A stretch of DNA of 57,869 bases from Sporocytophaga sp. (lineage in GTDB: Bacteria > Bacteroidota > Bacteroidia > Cytophagales > Cytophagaceae): assembly GCF_017745095.1 (NCBI RefSeq), contig NZ_JAGHZZ010000024.1, positions 1-57,869 of the forward strand. Reading direction: 5' to 3'. Numbering within the stretch: the first letter of the stretch is position 1; each line of letters opens with the position of its first letter. Made by a program: the position numbers and the translations under genes. The notes beneath the pieces are model-generated. The model saw only the letters and a program-made list of their open reading frames with translations. It did no database searches and was not told where the DNA came from. Positions 46,282-55,115 of this stretch are shown in pieces.

Positions 46282-47466
46282 TTAAAGCTTGAGTTTTCTT
46301 CTTTCTAATTCTTTCCTAATGAGCGAAAGCTCGCGCCCTGTCTGACCTTTAATAGATTTATTTTCTTCCGCTCTCCGAAGCAGATAAGGCATCACAGCCT
46401 CCAATGGTCCAAAGGGTAAGTACTTCCCTACATTGAACCTTTTCCTTGCCAAATTAAAGGAGATATGATCTCCCATGCCATAAAGCTGGGCAAAATAGAC
46501 TCTGTTATCATTATTATTCAGTTTCATCGATGCCATAATTTTAGTCTGAAACAAGTTACTCTCCTCATTGTGACTTCCTGAAACAATTGCTAAATGACTA
46601 AGGTTATTAAGGCAAAACTCGAGAGCCTCATTAAAAGCCTGATCGGTTTCCTCCTTAGTGGGAAAAATGGGAGAAGGGTATCCCAAATCCAAAGCCCTTT
46701 TACGCTCCTTTTCCATATAAGCCCCTCGCACAAGTTTTATCCCTAGTTTATAACCGCTTTCCTTTGCTGATTTTAACGCATAGCTTAAAAGAAAAGGCAT
46801 ATCCACTCTATACATTTGAAAAGTCCTAAAAATCAGCACATTATTTTTATTATATTGACTCATTAATTTCAAAGTAACAGCGTCGATGGTATCCTGAATC
46901 CAGCTTTCCTCTGCATCAACCATCAGTCTGACTCCAGCACTAGAGGCATAAGCTGCAATTTTTTCTACCATTTGATTGAAATGAGAGAATTCTTCTTTTT
47001 CAGTAAAATTTAATTCAATACCACTTTGAGTTTTTTCTAAAATGGAAAAACGACATAATGCTGTCATTTTAAATACAACAAATGGAATATTCTGGTCTGA
47101 AGCCGCTAAATCTATGGATTTTCGAAGCACTTCCATAGTATGGTCATAAGCTGCCATGGAGCTTTCAGCTTCTACGGCATAGTCTAAAATTGTTTTAATT
47201 CCCGAAGAACTAAGCTTATCGATTGCATTTTTGCATTCATCCAAATTTTCTCCTCCACAGAAATGATTAAAAAGTGTATTTTTTATTACTTTTTTAACAG
47301 GAAGTTTCCATTTTAGTGCACTTTTTACAAAATAACTGCCTATCTTTGTTAACTTACCCATCCCCATAATTGTGAATAAGAAATTCATTTTTTTTAGCTC
47401 ACGATCAGGACGGGAAGAAAAAGCTGCCGAAGTGTCGTCAAAAGATACAAGGTTGTGATTGTCCAT
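46282..47466 (-). CDS. Proline dehydrogenase
   Basis: 394 residues, FAD-dependent TIM-barrel enzyme oxidising proline to pyrroline-5-carboxylate with electrons to the quinone pool. The family core (about 60-380) includes the Lys/Arg pocket of GIKLVRGAYMEKERKRALDLGYPSPIFPTKEETDQAFNEAL, SGSHNEESN and a final FGPLEAVMPYLLRRAEENKS with the substrate-binding RR. This is the stand-alone (PRODH) form, not the PutA fusion. It is encoded divergently upstream of the DAHP synthase gene, with 63 bp between the two start codons. Confidence 0.93.
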   Translation of the reverse strand: MDNHNLVSFDDTSAAFSSRPDRELKKMNFLFTIMGMGKLTKIGSYFVKSALKWKLPVKKVIKNTLFNHFCGGENLDECKNAIDKLSSSGIKTILDYAVEAESSMAAYDHTMEVLRKSIDLAASDQNIPFVVFKMTALCRFSILEKTQSGIELNFTEKEEFSHFNQMVEKIAAYASSAGVRLMVDAEESWIQDTIDAVTLKLMSQYNKNNVLIFRTFQMYRVDMPFLLSYALKSAKESGYKLGIKLVRGAYMEKERKRALDLGYPSPIFPTKEETDQAFNEALEFCLNNLSHLAIVSGSHNEESNLFQTKIMASMKLNNNDNRVYFAQLYGMGDHISFNLARKRFNVGKYLPFGPLEAVMPYLLRRAEENKSIKGQTGRELSLIRKELERRKLKL

Positions 47467-47529
47467 ACGTTAGATAAGAACGACAATGGACAATGAATTG
47501 TTGGTCTAATTTATTCTTTGAAAAAAATT

Positions 47530-48636
47530 ATGGAAGTTAACTTACAAGTAAATCCCTTAGAGAAGTGGGCAAAAGTAAAGGGCAAACCACTTGTCATTGC
47601 AGGGCCTTGCAGTGCTGAAACGCCGGAACAGTTAATGGCAACTGCGAAACTGTTAAAAGACCTAGGAAAAGTAGATGTCCTTAGAGCAGGTATCTGGAAA
47701 CCCAGAACTAGACCTAACAGCTTTGAAGGTGCAGGTGCAGAAGGTTTGAAATGGCTAGCCGATGTAAAAAAAGAACTTGGCATACCAGTAGGAACTGAAG
47801 TTGCAAATACACAACATGTTGAAGAAGCTCTGAAATATGGAATCGATGTACTTTGGATCGGTGCTAGAACAACTGTTAGCCCATTCTCTGTGCAGGAGAT
47901 GGCAGATGCGCTTCAAGGTGTAAAGAACGTTGCGGTTTTGGTTAAAAACCCAACCCACCCAGAACTTCCATTGTGGATCGGAGCATTCGAAAGACTATAT
48001 AGAGCTGGTATAAGAGACCTTGCAGCTATCCATAGAGGATTTGCAACATCTGATAAATCAAAATTCAGAAATATTCCAATGTGGCAAATTCCTATTGAGC
48101 TAAGAAGAATAGCTCCACAGATTCCTATCATCTGTGACCCTAGCCATATCGGAGGAAAAAGAGATCTTATATTTGAAATTTCTCAAAAAGCACTTGATCT
48201 TAACTTTGATGGTTTGATGATTGAAACACACATCACACCTGAGAAAGCATGGAGCGATGCAGATCAGCAAGTAACTCCAGCTAGACTTGAGGAAATTCTT
48301 TCTGAGCTAAAAGTTAGAAAAGACTCTTCTTCTGACAAAGACTTTAACGATCACCTTGACGATTTAAGAAAGAAAATAGACAATCTTGACAGAGAGCTTA
48401 TCGAAGTTCTTGCAGCAAGAATGGCTATCGTTGAGAAGATCGGAGAATATAAGAGAGAAAATAATGTGACAACCTATCAGGTTAAGAGATGGGATGACAT
48501 CATGAAGAACAGAGCTGATCTTGCAACAAAGATGAGTCTGAACCCTGAATACATTATAGAAATCTATAAAATCATTCACGAAGAAAGCATAAGAAAGCAG
48601 ACAGAGATCATGAAAGCTGTCGCTTCTAAAGCTTAA
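47530..48636 (+). CDS. Bifunctional DAHP synthase / chorismate mutase
   Basis: 368 residues from the ATG at 47530 (a TTG 12 bp upstream also opens the frame). Residues about 1-265 are type I-beta (KDO8P-synthase-like) DAHP synthase: VIAGPCSAETPEQLMATA, KPRTRPNSFEGAG, CDPSHIGGKRDL, METHITPEKAWSDA. Residues about 275-365 are an AroQ-type chorismate mutase (DLRKKIDNLDRELIEVLAARMAIVEKIGEYKREN; IIHEESIRKQTE). It makes DAHP, the first shikimate step, and converts chorismate to prephenate; in such fusions the mutase part often mediates feedback inhibition. Two terminator hairpins follow; aroB then starts after about 260 bp. Confidence 0.93.
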   Translation: MEVNLQVNPLEKWAKVKGKPLVIAGPCSAETPEQLMATAKLLKDLGKVDVLRAGIWKPRTRPNSFEGAGAEGLKWLADVKKELGIPVGTEVANTQHVEEALKYGIDVLWIGARTTVSPFSVQEMADALQGVKNVAVLVKNPTHPELPLWIGAFERLYRAGIRDLAAIHRGFATSDKSKFRNIPMWQIPIELRRIAPQIPIICDPSHIGGKRDLIFEISQKALDLNFDGLMIETHITPEKAWSDADQQVTPARLEEILSELKVRKDSSSDKDFNDHLDDLRKKIDNLDRELIEVLAARMAIVEKIGEYKRENNVTTYQVKRWDDIMKNRADLATKMSLNPEYIIEIYKIIHEESIRKQTEIMKAVASKA

Positions 48637-48656
48637 TTCTTGTCTTTTTACTTTGG

Positions 48657-48680
48657 GGCATTGATTTCAACTTCAATGCC
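48657..48680 (+). terminator. First hairpin after the DAHP synthase gene
   Basis: Perfect 8-bp stem GGCATTGA/TCAATGCC with an 8-nt loop, followed by TTTGTG. A moderate terminator before the stronger one at 48702. Confidence 0.6.
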
Positions 48681-48701
48681 TTTGTGAAAAAAAAAATCTT
48701 T

Positions 48702-48738
48702 AAACCCGCAAGGTTATTAACTTTGCGGGTTTATTTTT
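48702..48738 (+). terminator. Intrinsic terminator between the DAHP synthase gene and aroB
   Basis: 10-bp stem AAACCCGCAA/TTGCGGGTTT (48702-48711 and 48723-48732) with GTT/AAC pairing inside, then ATTTTT. It is the stronger of two successive hairpins after the bifunctional gene. Confidence 0.85.
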
Positions 48739-48894
48739 GTACTTGTGTTAAGGTACACTGGAATAAAAATCTGAATTTTTCTTTAGAACACATTTCTGCC
48801 TCCCCTTTAAAATCAAGCTAAGCAGAAGTTTTCTAAAGACTTTGGACCTAATCTTTTATTCAGAAAAACCTTAACAGCATAAGTTTAAAAATTC

Positions 48895-49932
48895 ATGAGC
48901 AACCAATTAGTAGTCATCACAACAGGCATCAGAGAAGAACTGAACAAGTTTTTGAAGGAAAGAAAATTTTCTAAAATTGTATTGCTTGCAGATGAAAATA
49001 CATACAAATATTGTTTTCCCGTTCTAGGCATGAACCTACCGGAAGAACAAATAATTGTAATAAAAAGTGGTGAAGAGCAAAAGAATTTGCGCACTTGTGA
49101 GTACATTTGGGACAAGCTCACAGACCTTAGACTTGACAGAAAGGCATTGCTTATCAATCTGGGCGGAGGCGTTATTGGGGATATGGGCGGTTTTTGTGCT
49201 GCTACATACAAAAGGGGAATATCATTTGTGCAAGTGCCTACCACCCTACTGGCACAAGTGGATGCAAGTGTGGGAGGCAAATTAGGTATTGATTTTCATC
49301 TGTTCAAAAACCATATAGGAGTCTTTCGTATTCCTGATGCAGTGCTTATCGATACTATTTTTCTAAAGACTTTACCAAACAATGAACTACGTTCCGGGTT
49401 TGCTGAAATAATAAAACATACACTCATAGCTGATAAGAGCAAGTGGGAAGAGATCAGACAAAAGAGTCTGGCTCAGCAAGAGTGGCAAAATCTGGTAGAA
49501 CATTCAGTGCTGATCAAGAAAAAAGTTACAGAAGAAGATCCTGAGGAAAAAGGACTGAGAAAAATTCTGAACTTTGGCCATACGATTGGCCATGCGATAG
49601 AAAGCTACTTCCTGAATATACCTCATAAAAAATTGCTACATGGCGAGGCAATTGCAATAGGAATGATTTGCGAGGCATATATATCAATGAAAAAAGGCTT
49701 TATATCACAACAGGAACTGAATGAAATAAAAAATTATATCATTGCAATTTTTGGAAAAACAGAAATTTTTGAATACGATTCGGAAAAAATTCTACCTTTA
49801 ACTTTGCAGGACAAAAAAAATGAGCAAGATGAAATACTAGGTTCCTTATTAAACCCGATAGGGCATTCAACCTATAACCATCCTCTTACATTTAAAGACA
49901 TAATGGATTCAATTCGTTTTTATTCTTTATAA
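48895..49932 (+). CDS. aroB: 3-Dehydroquinate synthase
   Basis: 345 residues, cytoplasmic. It cyclises DAHP to 3-dehydroquinate with NAD and a divalent metal. Hallmarks: NAD-binding NLGGGVIGDMGGFCAA (about 89-104), the PTTLLAQVDASVGGK segment, the metal-ligand Glu/His set (FAEIIKH, LNFGHTIGHAIES, HGEAIAIGM). aroA follows only 2 bp after its stop, so both must be one transcript, which supports the shikimate identity of the unusual fused aroA. Confidence 0.96.
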   Translation: MSNQLVVITTGIREELNKFLKERKFSKIVLLADENTYKYCFPVLGMNLPEEQIIVIKSGEEQKNLRTCEYIWDKLTDLRLDRKALLINLGGGVIGDMGGFCAATYKRGISFVQVPTTLLAQVDASVGGKLGIDFHLFKNHIGVFRIPDAVLIDTIFLKTLPNNELRSGFAEIIKHTLIADKSKWEEIRQKSLAQQEWQNLVEHSVLIKKKVTEEDPEEKGLRKILNFGHTIGHAIESYFLNIPHKKLLHGEAIAIGMICEAYISMKKGFISQQELNEIKNYIIAIFGKTEIFEYDSEKILPLTLQDKKNEQDEILGSLLNPIGHSTYNHPLTFKDIMDSIRFYSL

Positions 49933-49934
49933 AA

Positions 49935-51809
49935 ATGGCAAAAAAGAAACTGAAAGCTAAAACAACGGCCAAGAAAGCAGCCGTAAAAAAAGCAGCGGGC
50001 AAGAAAGCTACCGCGAAGAAAGCAGCTGCGAAAAAGGCTACAGCTAAGAAAGCTGCAAGCAAAAAAACAGCCGCTAAAAAAACAGTTGCTAAAAAAGCTA
50101 CTGGCAAAAAAGCTGCTACCAAAAAGGTCGCATCCAAAAAGACTACTGCTAAAAAAGCAGTTGCTAAGAAAGCTGCTGGTAAAAAAGCTGCTGTTAAAAA
50201 GGCAGTAGCTAAAAAAGCTACAGCTAAAAAAGCAGTTAGCAAAAAGGTAGCCGGCAAAAAAGCTGTTGCTAAGAAAGCAGTTTCAAAAAAAGCCGTTAGC
50301 AAAAAAGCAGTAGCTAAAAAAACTACCGCTAAAAAAGCTGTAATAGCTAAAAAGGCTGTTGCTAAGAAAACTGTTGCTAAGAAAGCAGTAGTAGCTAAAA
50401 AGACTGTTGCCAAGAAGACTGTTGCTAAAAAAGCAGTAGTAGCTAAAAAGGCTGTTGCTAAGAAGACAGTCGCTAAAAAGACAGTCGCTAAAAAGCCTGC
50501 AACTAAAAAAGTAACTTCAGAACAAGTAATAACTCCGGTTCAACCCGAGATTACACTGGCAGAGCAAACAACTCCTTCTGTTCAGGAAAACGTTCTAAGC
50601 ATCAACAAACTATCTCAAACTATTGAGGTTGCAATCAACCCTCCTGCTTCTAAGAGCGAAAGTAACCGTGTATTGGTTATAAATGCGCTCGCAGGTGGTT
50701 CTGCGAAACTTGAAAACCTTTCAAATGCCAGAGATACCCAGACACTTATCCGTCTTCTTAAATCTGATGAACAAGAACTGGATGTGCTTGATGCCGGCAC
50801 TACAATGAGATTCCTTACTGCATATTGCGCAGTAACTGGAAAAGAAGTAGTTCTTACTGGTACAAAAAGAATGAAGGAAAGACCTATAGGACTTCTTGTA
50901 GATGCATTAAGACAACTTGGTGCTGAAATCGAATATGAAGGAAAAGAAGGCTTCCCTCCTATTAAACTTTCAGGTTTTGATAAAGAAAAAGCTGAGAATA
51001 ACAGAATTCAAATTAGAGGCGATGTGAGCAGCCAGTACATTTCTGCTCTTCTGATGATCGCTCCTCTGCTTCCAAACGGTTTGGTTCTTGAACTTACAGG
51101 AAAAGTAAGCTCTAAACCATATATCGAAATGACTCTTGATCTTCTTTTCCATTTTGGAATTGAAAGCGAATGGGAAGGTAATTATATAACAATCAAAAAT
51201 CAGGAATTTATACCTGCTGATTATACAGTGGAATCCGATTGGTCTGCTGCGAGCTACTGGTATGCTATAGCTGCTTTGTCACCTGATGCTAAAATTGAGC
51301 TAAGCGGTTACAAATATGGTTCAATCCAGGGCGACAGCAAAATCGCTGACTTCATGGATCTTTTAGGAGTAAAAACAACGTACCTTGAAGAAGGAATCGC
51401 TCTTGAAAACCAAGAAGTAAAAGGCGTGGAATCACTTGATTTCTCAGACAATCCTGATCTTGCTCAAACTATTGCTGTAGTTGCTGCAGCTAAAGGTATT
51501 GAACTTACTCTTACAGGTCTTGACAGTCTTAGAATAAAAGAGACCGACAGAATCACTGCTCTTCAAAACGAACTTAAGAAATTCGGAAGCGAGCTGGTTG
51601 AAGTTGAAGAAAACTCTGTATACAAAATAGTAAAAGGAGACTTCGAAGTAAACGGTCAGGAAGTTGATACTTATGAAGATCACCGTATGGCTATGGCCTT
51701 CGCTCCTCTGGCTGTATTAGGTCCAATTAAAATTGAAAACCCTGAAGTAGTAGAGAAATCTTATCCTCATTTCTGGGAAGATCTAGAAAAAGCAGGATTT
51801 AATTTCTAA
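49935..51809 (+). CDS. aroA: EPSP synthase (AroA) with N-terminal histone-H1-like Lys/Ala repeat domain
   Basis: 624 residues. Residues 1-195 are almost only Lys, Ala, Val and Thr in about 36 copies of a five-residue xKKxx unit, like the C-terminal tails of histone H1, AlgP or Hc1-type proteins. Residues 196-220 are an acidic/Gln/Thr linker. Residues from about 215 are a complete EPSP synthase (usual length about 410-430): PPASKSESNRVLVINAL, DAGTTMRFLTAYCAV, GDVSSQYISALLMIAP, SDWSAASYWYAI, KETDRITALQNEL and YEDHRMAMAFAPL. It joins shikimate-3-phosphate and PEP to give EPSP. No ATG, GTG or TTG lies between the repeat and the catalytic start, so the enzyme must be made as the fusion. Frame and start (2 bp after aroB) are unbroken. 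The tail's role (nucleic-acid binding or retention) is inference. Confidence 0.92.
   Translation: MAKKKLKAKTTAKKAAVKKAAGKKATAKKAAAKKATAKKAASKKTAAKKTVAKKATGKKAATKKVASKKTTAKKAVAKKAAGKKAAVKKAVAKKATAKKAVSKKVAGKKAVAKKAVSKKAVSKKAVAKKTTAKKAVIAKKAVAKKTVAKKAVVAKKTVAKKTVAKKAVVAKKAVAKKTVAKKTVAKKPATKKVTSEQVITPVQPEITLAEQTTPSVQENVLSINKLSQTIEVAINPPASKSESNRVLVINALAGGSAKLENLSNARDTQTLIRLLKSDEQELDVLDAGTTMRFLTAYCAVTGKEVVLTGTKRMKERPIGLLVDALRQLGAEIEYEGKEGFPPIKLSGFDKEKAENNRIQIRGDVSSQYISALLMIAPLLPNGLVLELTGKVSSKPYIEMTLDLLFHFGIESEWEGNYITIKNQEFIPADYTVESDWSAASYWYAIAALSPDAKIELSGYKYGSIQGDSKIADFMDLLGVKTTYLEEGIALENQEVKGVESLDFSDNPDLAQTIAVVAAAKGIELTLTGLDSLRIKETDRITALQNELKKFGSELVEVEENSVYKIVKGDFEVNGQEVDTYEDHRMAMAFAPLAVLGPIKIENPEVVEKSYPHFWEDLEKAGFNF
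49968..50517 (+). repeat. Low-complexity tandem coding repeat (about 36 x 15 bp)
   Basis: Repeats of GCTAAAAAAGCAGTT-like units (codon pattern x-AAA/AAG-AAA-x-x), each of 15 bp with three 18-bp variants. The DNA units differ at many silent positions, so the protein repeat is kept by selection or old expansion rather than by very recent copying. Confidence 0.9.
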
Positions 51810-51825
51810 TCCAATAAATATCTGA

Positions 51826-53052
51826 TCAATTGCAATTTGCTTTGATCAATTCTGAAGCCTGTGAAGATCCTAACTCAATTGCCTTCGTTAGATCTTTACA
51901 GGCTTCTTCTTTTTCATTCAGGTTAAGCTTAGCCACTCCTCTTAAATAATGTGCCTGTGCACTGGAAGATCTTATTTCTATCAAAGTATTAAGATCGTTT
52001 ACTGCTTCTCTGAATTTGCTTCTTCCGATATTTGCCTCGGCACGTTTTTGATAAAGTGAGAAGTTTCCCGGATTGAGTTCTAGATATTTAGTGTAATCAG
52101 CTTCTGCCTTATCAAAATTATTCAGCTTCATATAAAGATTTCCTCTGTTTAAATAAACATCCATTTTATCTGGAATTAACTTAGAACTTTGGTCATAATC
52201 TTCTATCGCCGACTGCAAACTTCCAAGGTTCGTCCTTATTGAAGCTCTGAAAAAGTAAAAATCAAACTCATCCTTCTTGATCGTAATAGCTTTATCCAAG
52301 GCTGCAAGCGCATTTGTAAAATCTCTCAGATACTGATATGTCATTCCGAGAATAAAATATACCTCTCCATCTTCAGGGGCAAGCTTCATTGCAATCTTTA
52401 CATCGGCCATAGCCTGATTATAATTTCCAAGCCTGTTATTTCCTTTTGCACGATAGATGAAATAGTTCTTATTTTGACTATCGAAAGTTATCGATTTGGT
52501 AAAATAATTAACAGCCTCCGAATCTCTTCCCAATCTATAACTCAATACTCCTAGTGTATATAAAATTTCGGCTGTAGGTTTTATTTCGCTACACTTTTTG
52601 AAATCCGTAAAAGACTCTTCATACATTCCGATAAGGTTATACAAAATTCCTCTTTCATATAATGCTTGAAAGTGCTTGGGGTCAACCATAATGAGCTGGG
52701 AATAATCCAACAGCGCTTCATCATCCAGACCAATCTTAGATTTTAGTTTTGCTTTCCGAAAAAAATAATCTGTGTTTTTGGGATTCAGCTTTGTAAGCTT
52801 GTCGAGATCTTCCATTGACTGGAAGTTGTTGCCCAATTTGTCATTGGCTTCTGTTCTTCCAAGTAAAGCTTCCTGATAATCCGGTTGAATAGCTATTGCC
52901 GCAGTAAAATCATTAACCGATTCCTGAAATTTCCCTTCTTTTAGTTTCTGGATTCCGCTTTCATACAAGGTCTTAGCCTTTTGATCTGTTACCTGACTAA
53001 AACTGAGTCTGGAGAGCATTAACAGTAAAAAAATAAATGTAATTCTTTTCAT
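51826..53052 (-). CDS. Secreted tetratricopeptide-repeat protein
   Basis: 408 residues. Signal peptide RITFIFLLLMLSRLSFSQ. Residues about 25-400 contain about ten TPR units (for example KLKEGKFQESVNDFTAAIAIQPDYQEALLGRTEANDKLG, YLELNPGNFSLYQKRAEANIG), each of about 34 residues with the usual small residue and hydrophobic pattern. No catalytic domain. In the periplasm it would serve as a protein-interaction scaffold. It is 8 bp downstream of the metal-binding protein gene and in the same direction, hence probably cotranscribed. It is convergent with aroA (stops 16 bp apart). Confidence 0.88.
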   Translation of the reverse strand: MKRITFIFLLLMLSRLSFSQVTDQKAKTLYESGIQKLKEGKFQESVNDFTAAIAIQPDYQEALLGRTEANDKLGNNFQSMEDLDKLTKLNPKNTDYFFRKAKLKSKIGLDDEALLDYSQLIMVDPKHFQALYERGILYNLIGMYEESFTDFKKCSEIKPTAEILYTLGVLSYRLGRDSEAVNYFTKSITFDSQNKNYFIYRAKGNNRLGNYNQAMADVKIAMKLAPEDGEVYFILGMTYQYLRDFTNALAALDKAITIKKDEFDFYFFRASIRTNLGSLQSAIEDYDQSSKLIPDKMDVYLNRGNLYMKLNNFDKAEADYTKYLELNPGNFSLYQKRAEANIGRSKFREAVNDLNTLIEIRSSSAQAHYLRGVAKLNLNEKEEACKDLTKAIELGSSQASELIKANCN

Positions 53053-53060
53053 TGTTTGGA

Positions 53061-53831
53061 CTAAAACAAAGATTTAAAATAATCTGATGCTAATCTCATT
53101 CTGCTTCCATACCAGGAAAAAATTTCCCCGTTAACGAGTTTAACGGTCTGTCCGGAACAGAGTTGTTCTATCTCCGCCTTGTCTTTTTCCTTAAAGAAAT
53201 AAGGCTCTGAAGATAACAGAATTATATCCGGTGCAAGCGCAGAAATTTCATCTAAATCTGTTATTGGATATCTATTTCTATCTTTAAATACATTTTCAAA
53301 ACCGGCCTTTTCCATCATTGCATTAATAAATGTATCTCCTCCCACTGTCATAAATGGTTTTTTCCAGATGAGATAACAAGCCCGAAGATTTGTTGAGGAT
53401 TTGAAGCCGGAAATAGAGCCTTTAATTTCCTTTACCAAATTTGCAACTTCCTCATGCTTTCCTGTCATTAAGCCTAAACAATTCATCATTGTAAATGCGT
53501 CATCGATGGTCTTTACTTCGCCAACCCAAACCGGATATTTTTTCTGCAATTCATCTATTGTTGATTTTTCGTTTTCTTCTTTATGAGCAATAATCAGATC
53601 CGGGCTAAGTGAATCTATCTTATCTATGTCAACATTTTTTGTTCCACCGACTTTCATTTTATCCGAAACTGTATCAGGGTATTTACAGAATTTAGTCACT
53701 CCTACCACTTCCTTTTCAAGCCCTATATCGAACAAAAATTCTGTAACTGAAGGGACAAGACTCACGATCTTCTTTACCGGTTTATTTAGAACCAGCTTTC
53801 TTCCAAGCATGTCTGTGTGAATAGAATCCAT
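53061..53831 (-). CDS. Cobalamin/iron-type substrate-binding protein (BtuF/FhuD fold) without signal peptide
   Basis: 256 residues. The family start DSIHTDMLGRKLVLNKPVKKIVSLVPSVTEFLFDIGLEKEVVGVTKFCKYP matches class III (COG0614) binding proteins, with the central helix and the second lobe AGFENVFKDRNRYPITDLDEISALAPDIILLSS. The protein starts right at the first strand and has no signal peptide or lipobox Cys. No permease or ATPase gene is adjacent. Such stand-alone cytoplasmic forms occur in Bacteroidota; a role in binding a corrinoid or metal inside the cell is inference. Its start region abuts the divergent AraC regulator gene. Confidence 0.8.
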   Translation of the reverse strand: MDSIHTDMLGRKLVLNKPVKKIVSLVPSVTEFLFDIGLEKEVVGVTKFCKYPDTVSDKMKVGGTKNVDIDKIDSLSPDLIIAHKEENEKSTIDELQKKYPVWVGEVKTIDDAFTMMNCLGLMTGKHEEVANLVKEIKGSISGFKSSTNLRACYLIWKKPFMTVGGDTFINAMMEKAGFENVFKDRNRYPITDLDEISALAPDIILLSSEPYFFKEKDKAEIEQLCSGQTVKLVNGEIFSWYGSRMRLASDYFKSLF

Positions 53832-53887
53832 AAATCCATCTTAGTTAATTTGAATATATTCTTCAGTTTTATCACTTCAAAATTATG

Positions 53888-53895
53888 TAAATTTG
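53888..53895 (+). promoter_or_regulatory. -7 element of the AraC-regulator promoter
   Basis: TAAATTTG matches TAnnTTTG. The start site would be near 53902, 11 nt before the ATG at 53913, and excludes the GTG at 53817 as start. Confidence 0.5.
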
Positions 53896-53912
53896 TTACT
53901 TTATTCCTGACA

Positions 53913-55016
53913 ATGAAAAAGATAAATATTCCTTTTAAGGGAAAGCTTGCTAAGGTGCTATTCTTTCTGCCTCTTATCACTGCAATAATATTTATGTATA
54001 TTTCATACAAGTCAGACCGGATGATTTATCCGGGAATGAAAACTGCCTCTTATAGTGACAAACCAAATGATCACGGAAACTCGCAACTTCACCTTCTCGA
54101 TACTACTAATCATAAACTTCTTTTTGAATACACTTTAAATAATGGGGCTCCCTACCCCTACCTTGGAGTTTCTATCTTTCCTGAATCAGGATTTGTAGAT
54201 TTGTCTGGTTTTGACTACCTGGAAATCGATCTGGAAGCGGATAAATCCAAAAGGATTCCTATTCATATTCTTGTAAATGTGCCAGGATTTTCCTCTCCAG
54301 AAGATGCCATAAGCTATCGCCAAATGGAACAGGAGATTGATTATTTGCCAAAACAAAAAGTTTATAGACTTTATATAAACAAATTTAAAACACCAAGCTG
54401 GTGGTTTACCAAGTGGCAGGTTAATGAAGGCAAAGTCGGTGCACCGGATTATTCTCAAGTACCTTCTTTTTCCATACAAAATTGCCAATTACTAAAAACC
54501 GGAGTGAAGGAAAGAATTAAAGTATCTTATATAAAAGCAGGAAAGAACAATTGGATTCCTATAACAATTATAGGATCCTTTACTTTTCTATTTTATGGAA
54601 TACTATTCCTTTATGGAAAATTGAAGCGAAAATCCTCTGAAGTCAATCAGTTTCCTTATCAGAAACTCAATGTCAATAATATCGCTGATGAGGAGGCTCA
54701 AAAATTAATTCAATACATGGCAGAGAACTACCATCGGGAAGAACTTAATTCTGAAGTGATTCAAAAAGAACTGGGAATGACGGAAAATAAAATAGCTTCA
54801 ATTTTTAAAACATCTCTAAATACGACTTCTAAAAAATACCTTAATGCAATAAGACTTCAGGAAGCTCGCAGGTTACTCGAAGAAACTGACAGACAAATAA
54901 GCGACATTGCATATATAGTTGGATACACCAACATTCCCCATTTCAACAGAGTGTTTAAAGAAAATCTCGGATGCTCTCCGAATGAATATCGGAAAAACCT
55001 GTTAAAAACCTCCTGA
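53913..55016 (+). CDS. Membrane-anchored AraC-family regulator with extracytoplasmic beta-rich sensor
   Basis: 367 residues from the ATG at 53913. TM helix 1 (about 11-31), then an extracytoplasmic domain of about 170 residues, beta-rich with VDLSGFDYLEIDLEADKSKRIPIHI and many Trp/Tyr (jelly-roll or carbohydrate-binding-module-like), TM helix 2 (about 215-235, IPITIIGSFTFLFYGILFLYG), a basic linker, and a C-terminal AraC double helix-turn-helix (about 265-365; HREELNSEVIQKELGMTENKIASIFKTSL, and YIVGYTNIPHFNRVFKENLGCSPNEYRKN). The layout resembles a one-component transmembrane sensor. The GH9 cellulase starts 99 bp downstream on the same strand. Sensing of a sugar and control of the cellulase is inference. 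Confidence 0.85.
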   Translation: MKKINIPFKGKLAKVLFFLPLITAIIFMYISYKSDRMIYPGMKTASYSDKPNDHGNSQLHLLDTTNHKLLFEYTLNNGAPYPYLGVSIFPESGFVDLSGFDYLEIDLEADKSKRIPIHILVNVPGFSSPEDAISYRQMEQEIDYLPKQKVYRLYINKFKTPSWWFTKWQVNEGKVGAPDYSQVPSFSIQNCQLLKTGVKERIKVSYIKAGKNNWIPITIIGSFTFLFYGILFLYGKLKRKSSEVNQFPYQKLNVNNIADEEAQKLIQYMAENYHREELNSEVIQKELGMTENKIASIFKTSLNTTSKKYLNAIRLQEARRLLEETDRQISDIAYIVGYTNIPHFNRVFKENLGCSPNEYRKNLLKTS

Positions 55017-55115
55017 TTCATTCATAAATACCTTTTTGCGAAGTATTCTGTGGCAAAATGCAAAACCATTTCAGGTCTCTTTTCAGAATTTGGTGTAAAA
55101 AAAGAAATACCAAAA

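Noticed and set aside
49892-50413. Long hydrophobic-looking minus-strand frame opposite the Lys/Ala repeat of aroA
   Set aside because: It is the reverse complement of the repeated Lys/Ala codons and so is a pattern of Ala, Phe and Leu repeats without a start context or promoter of its own.
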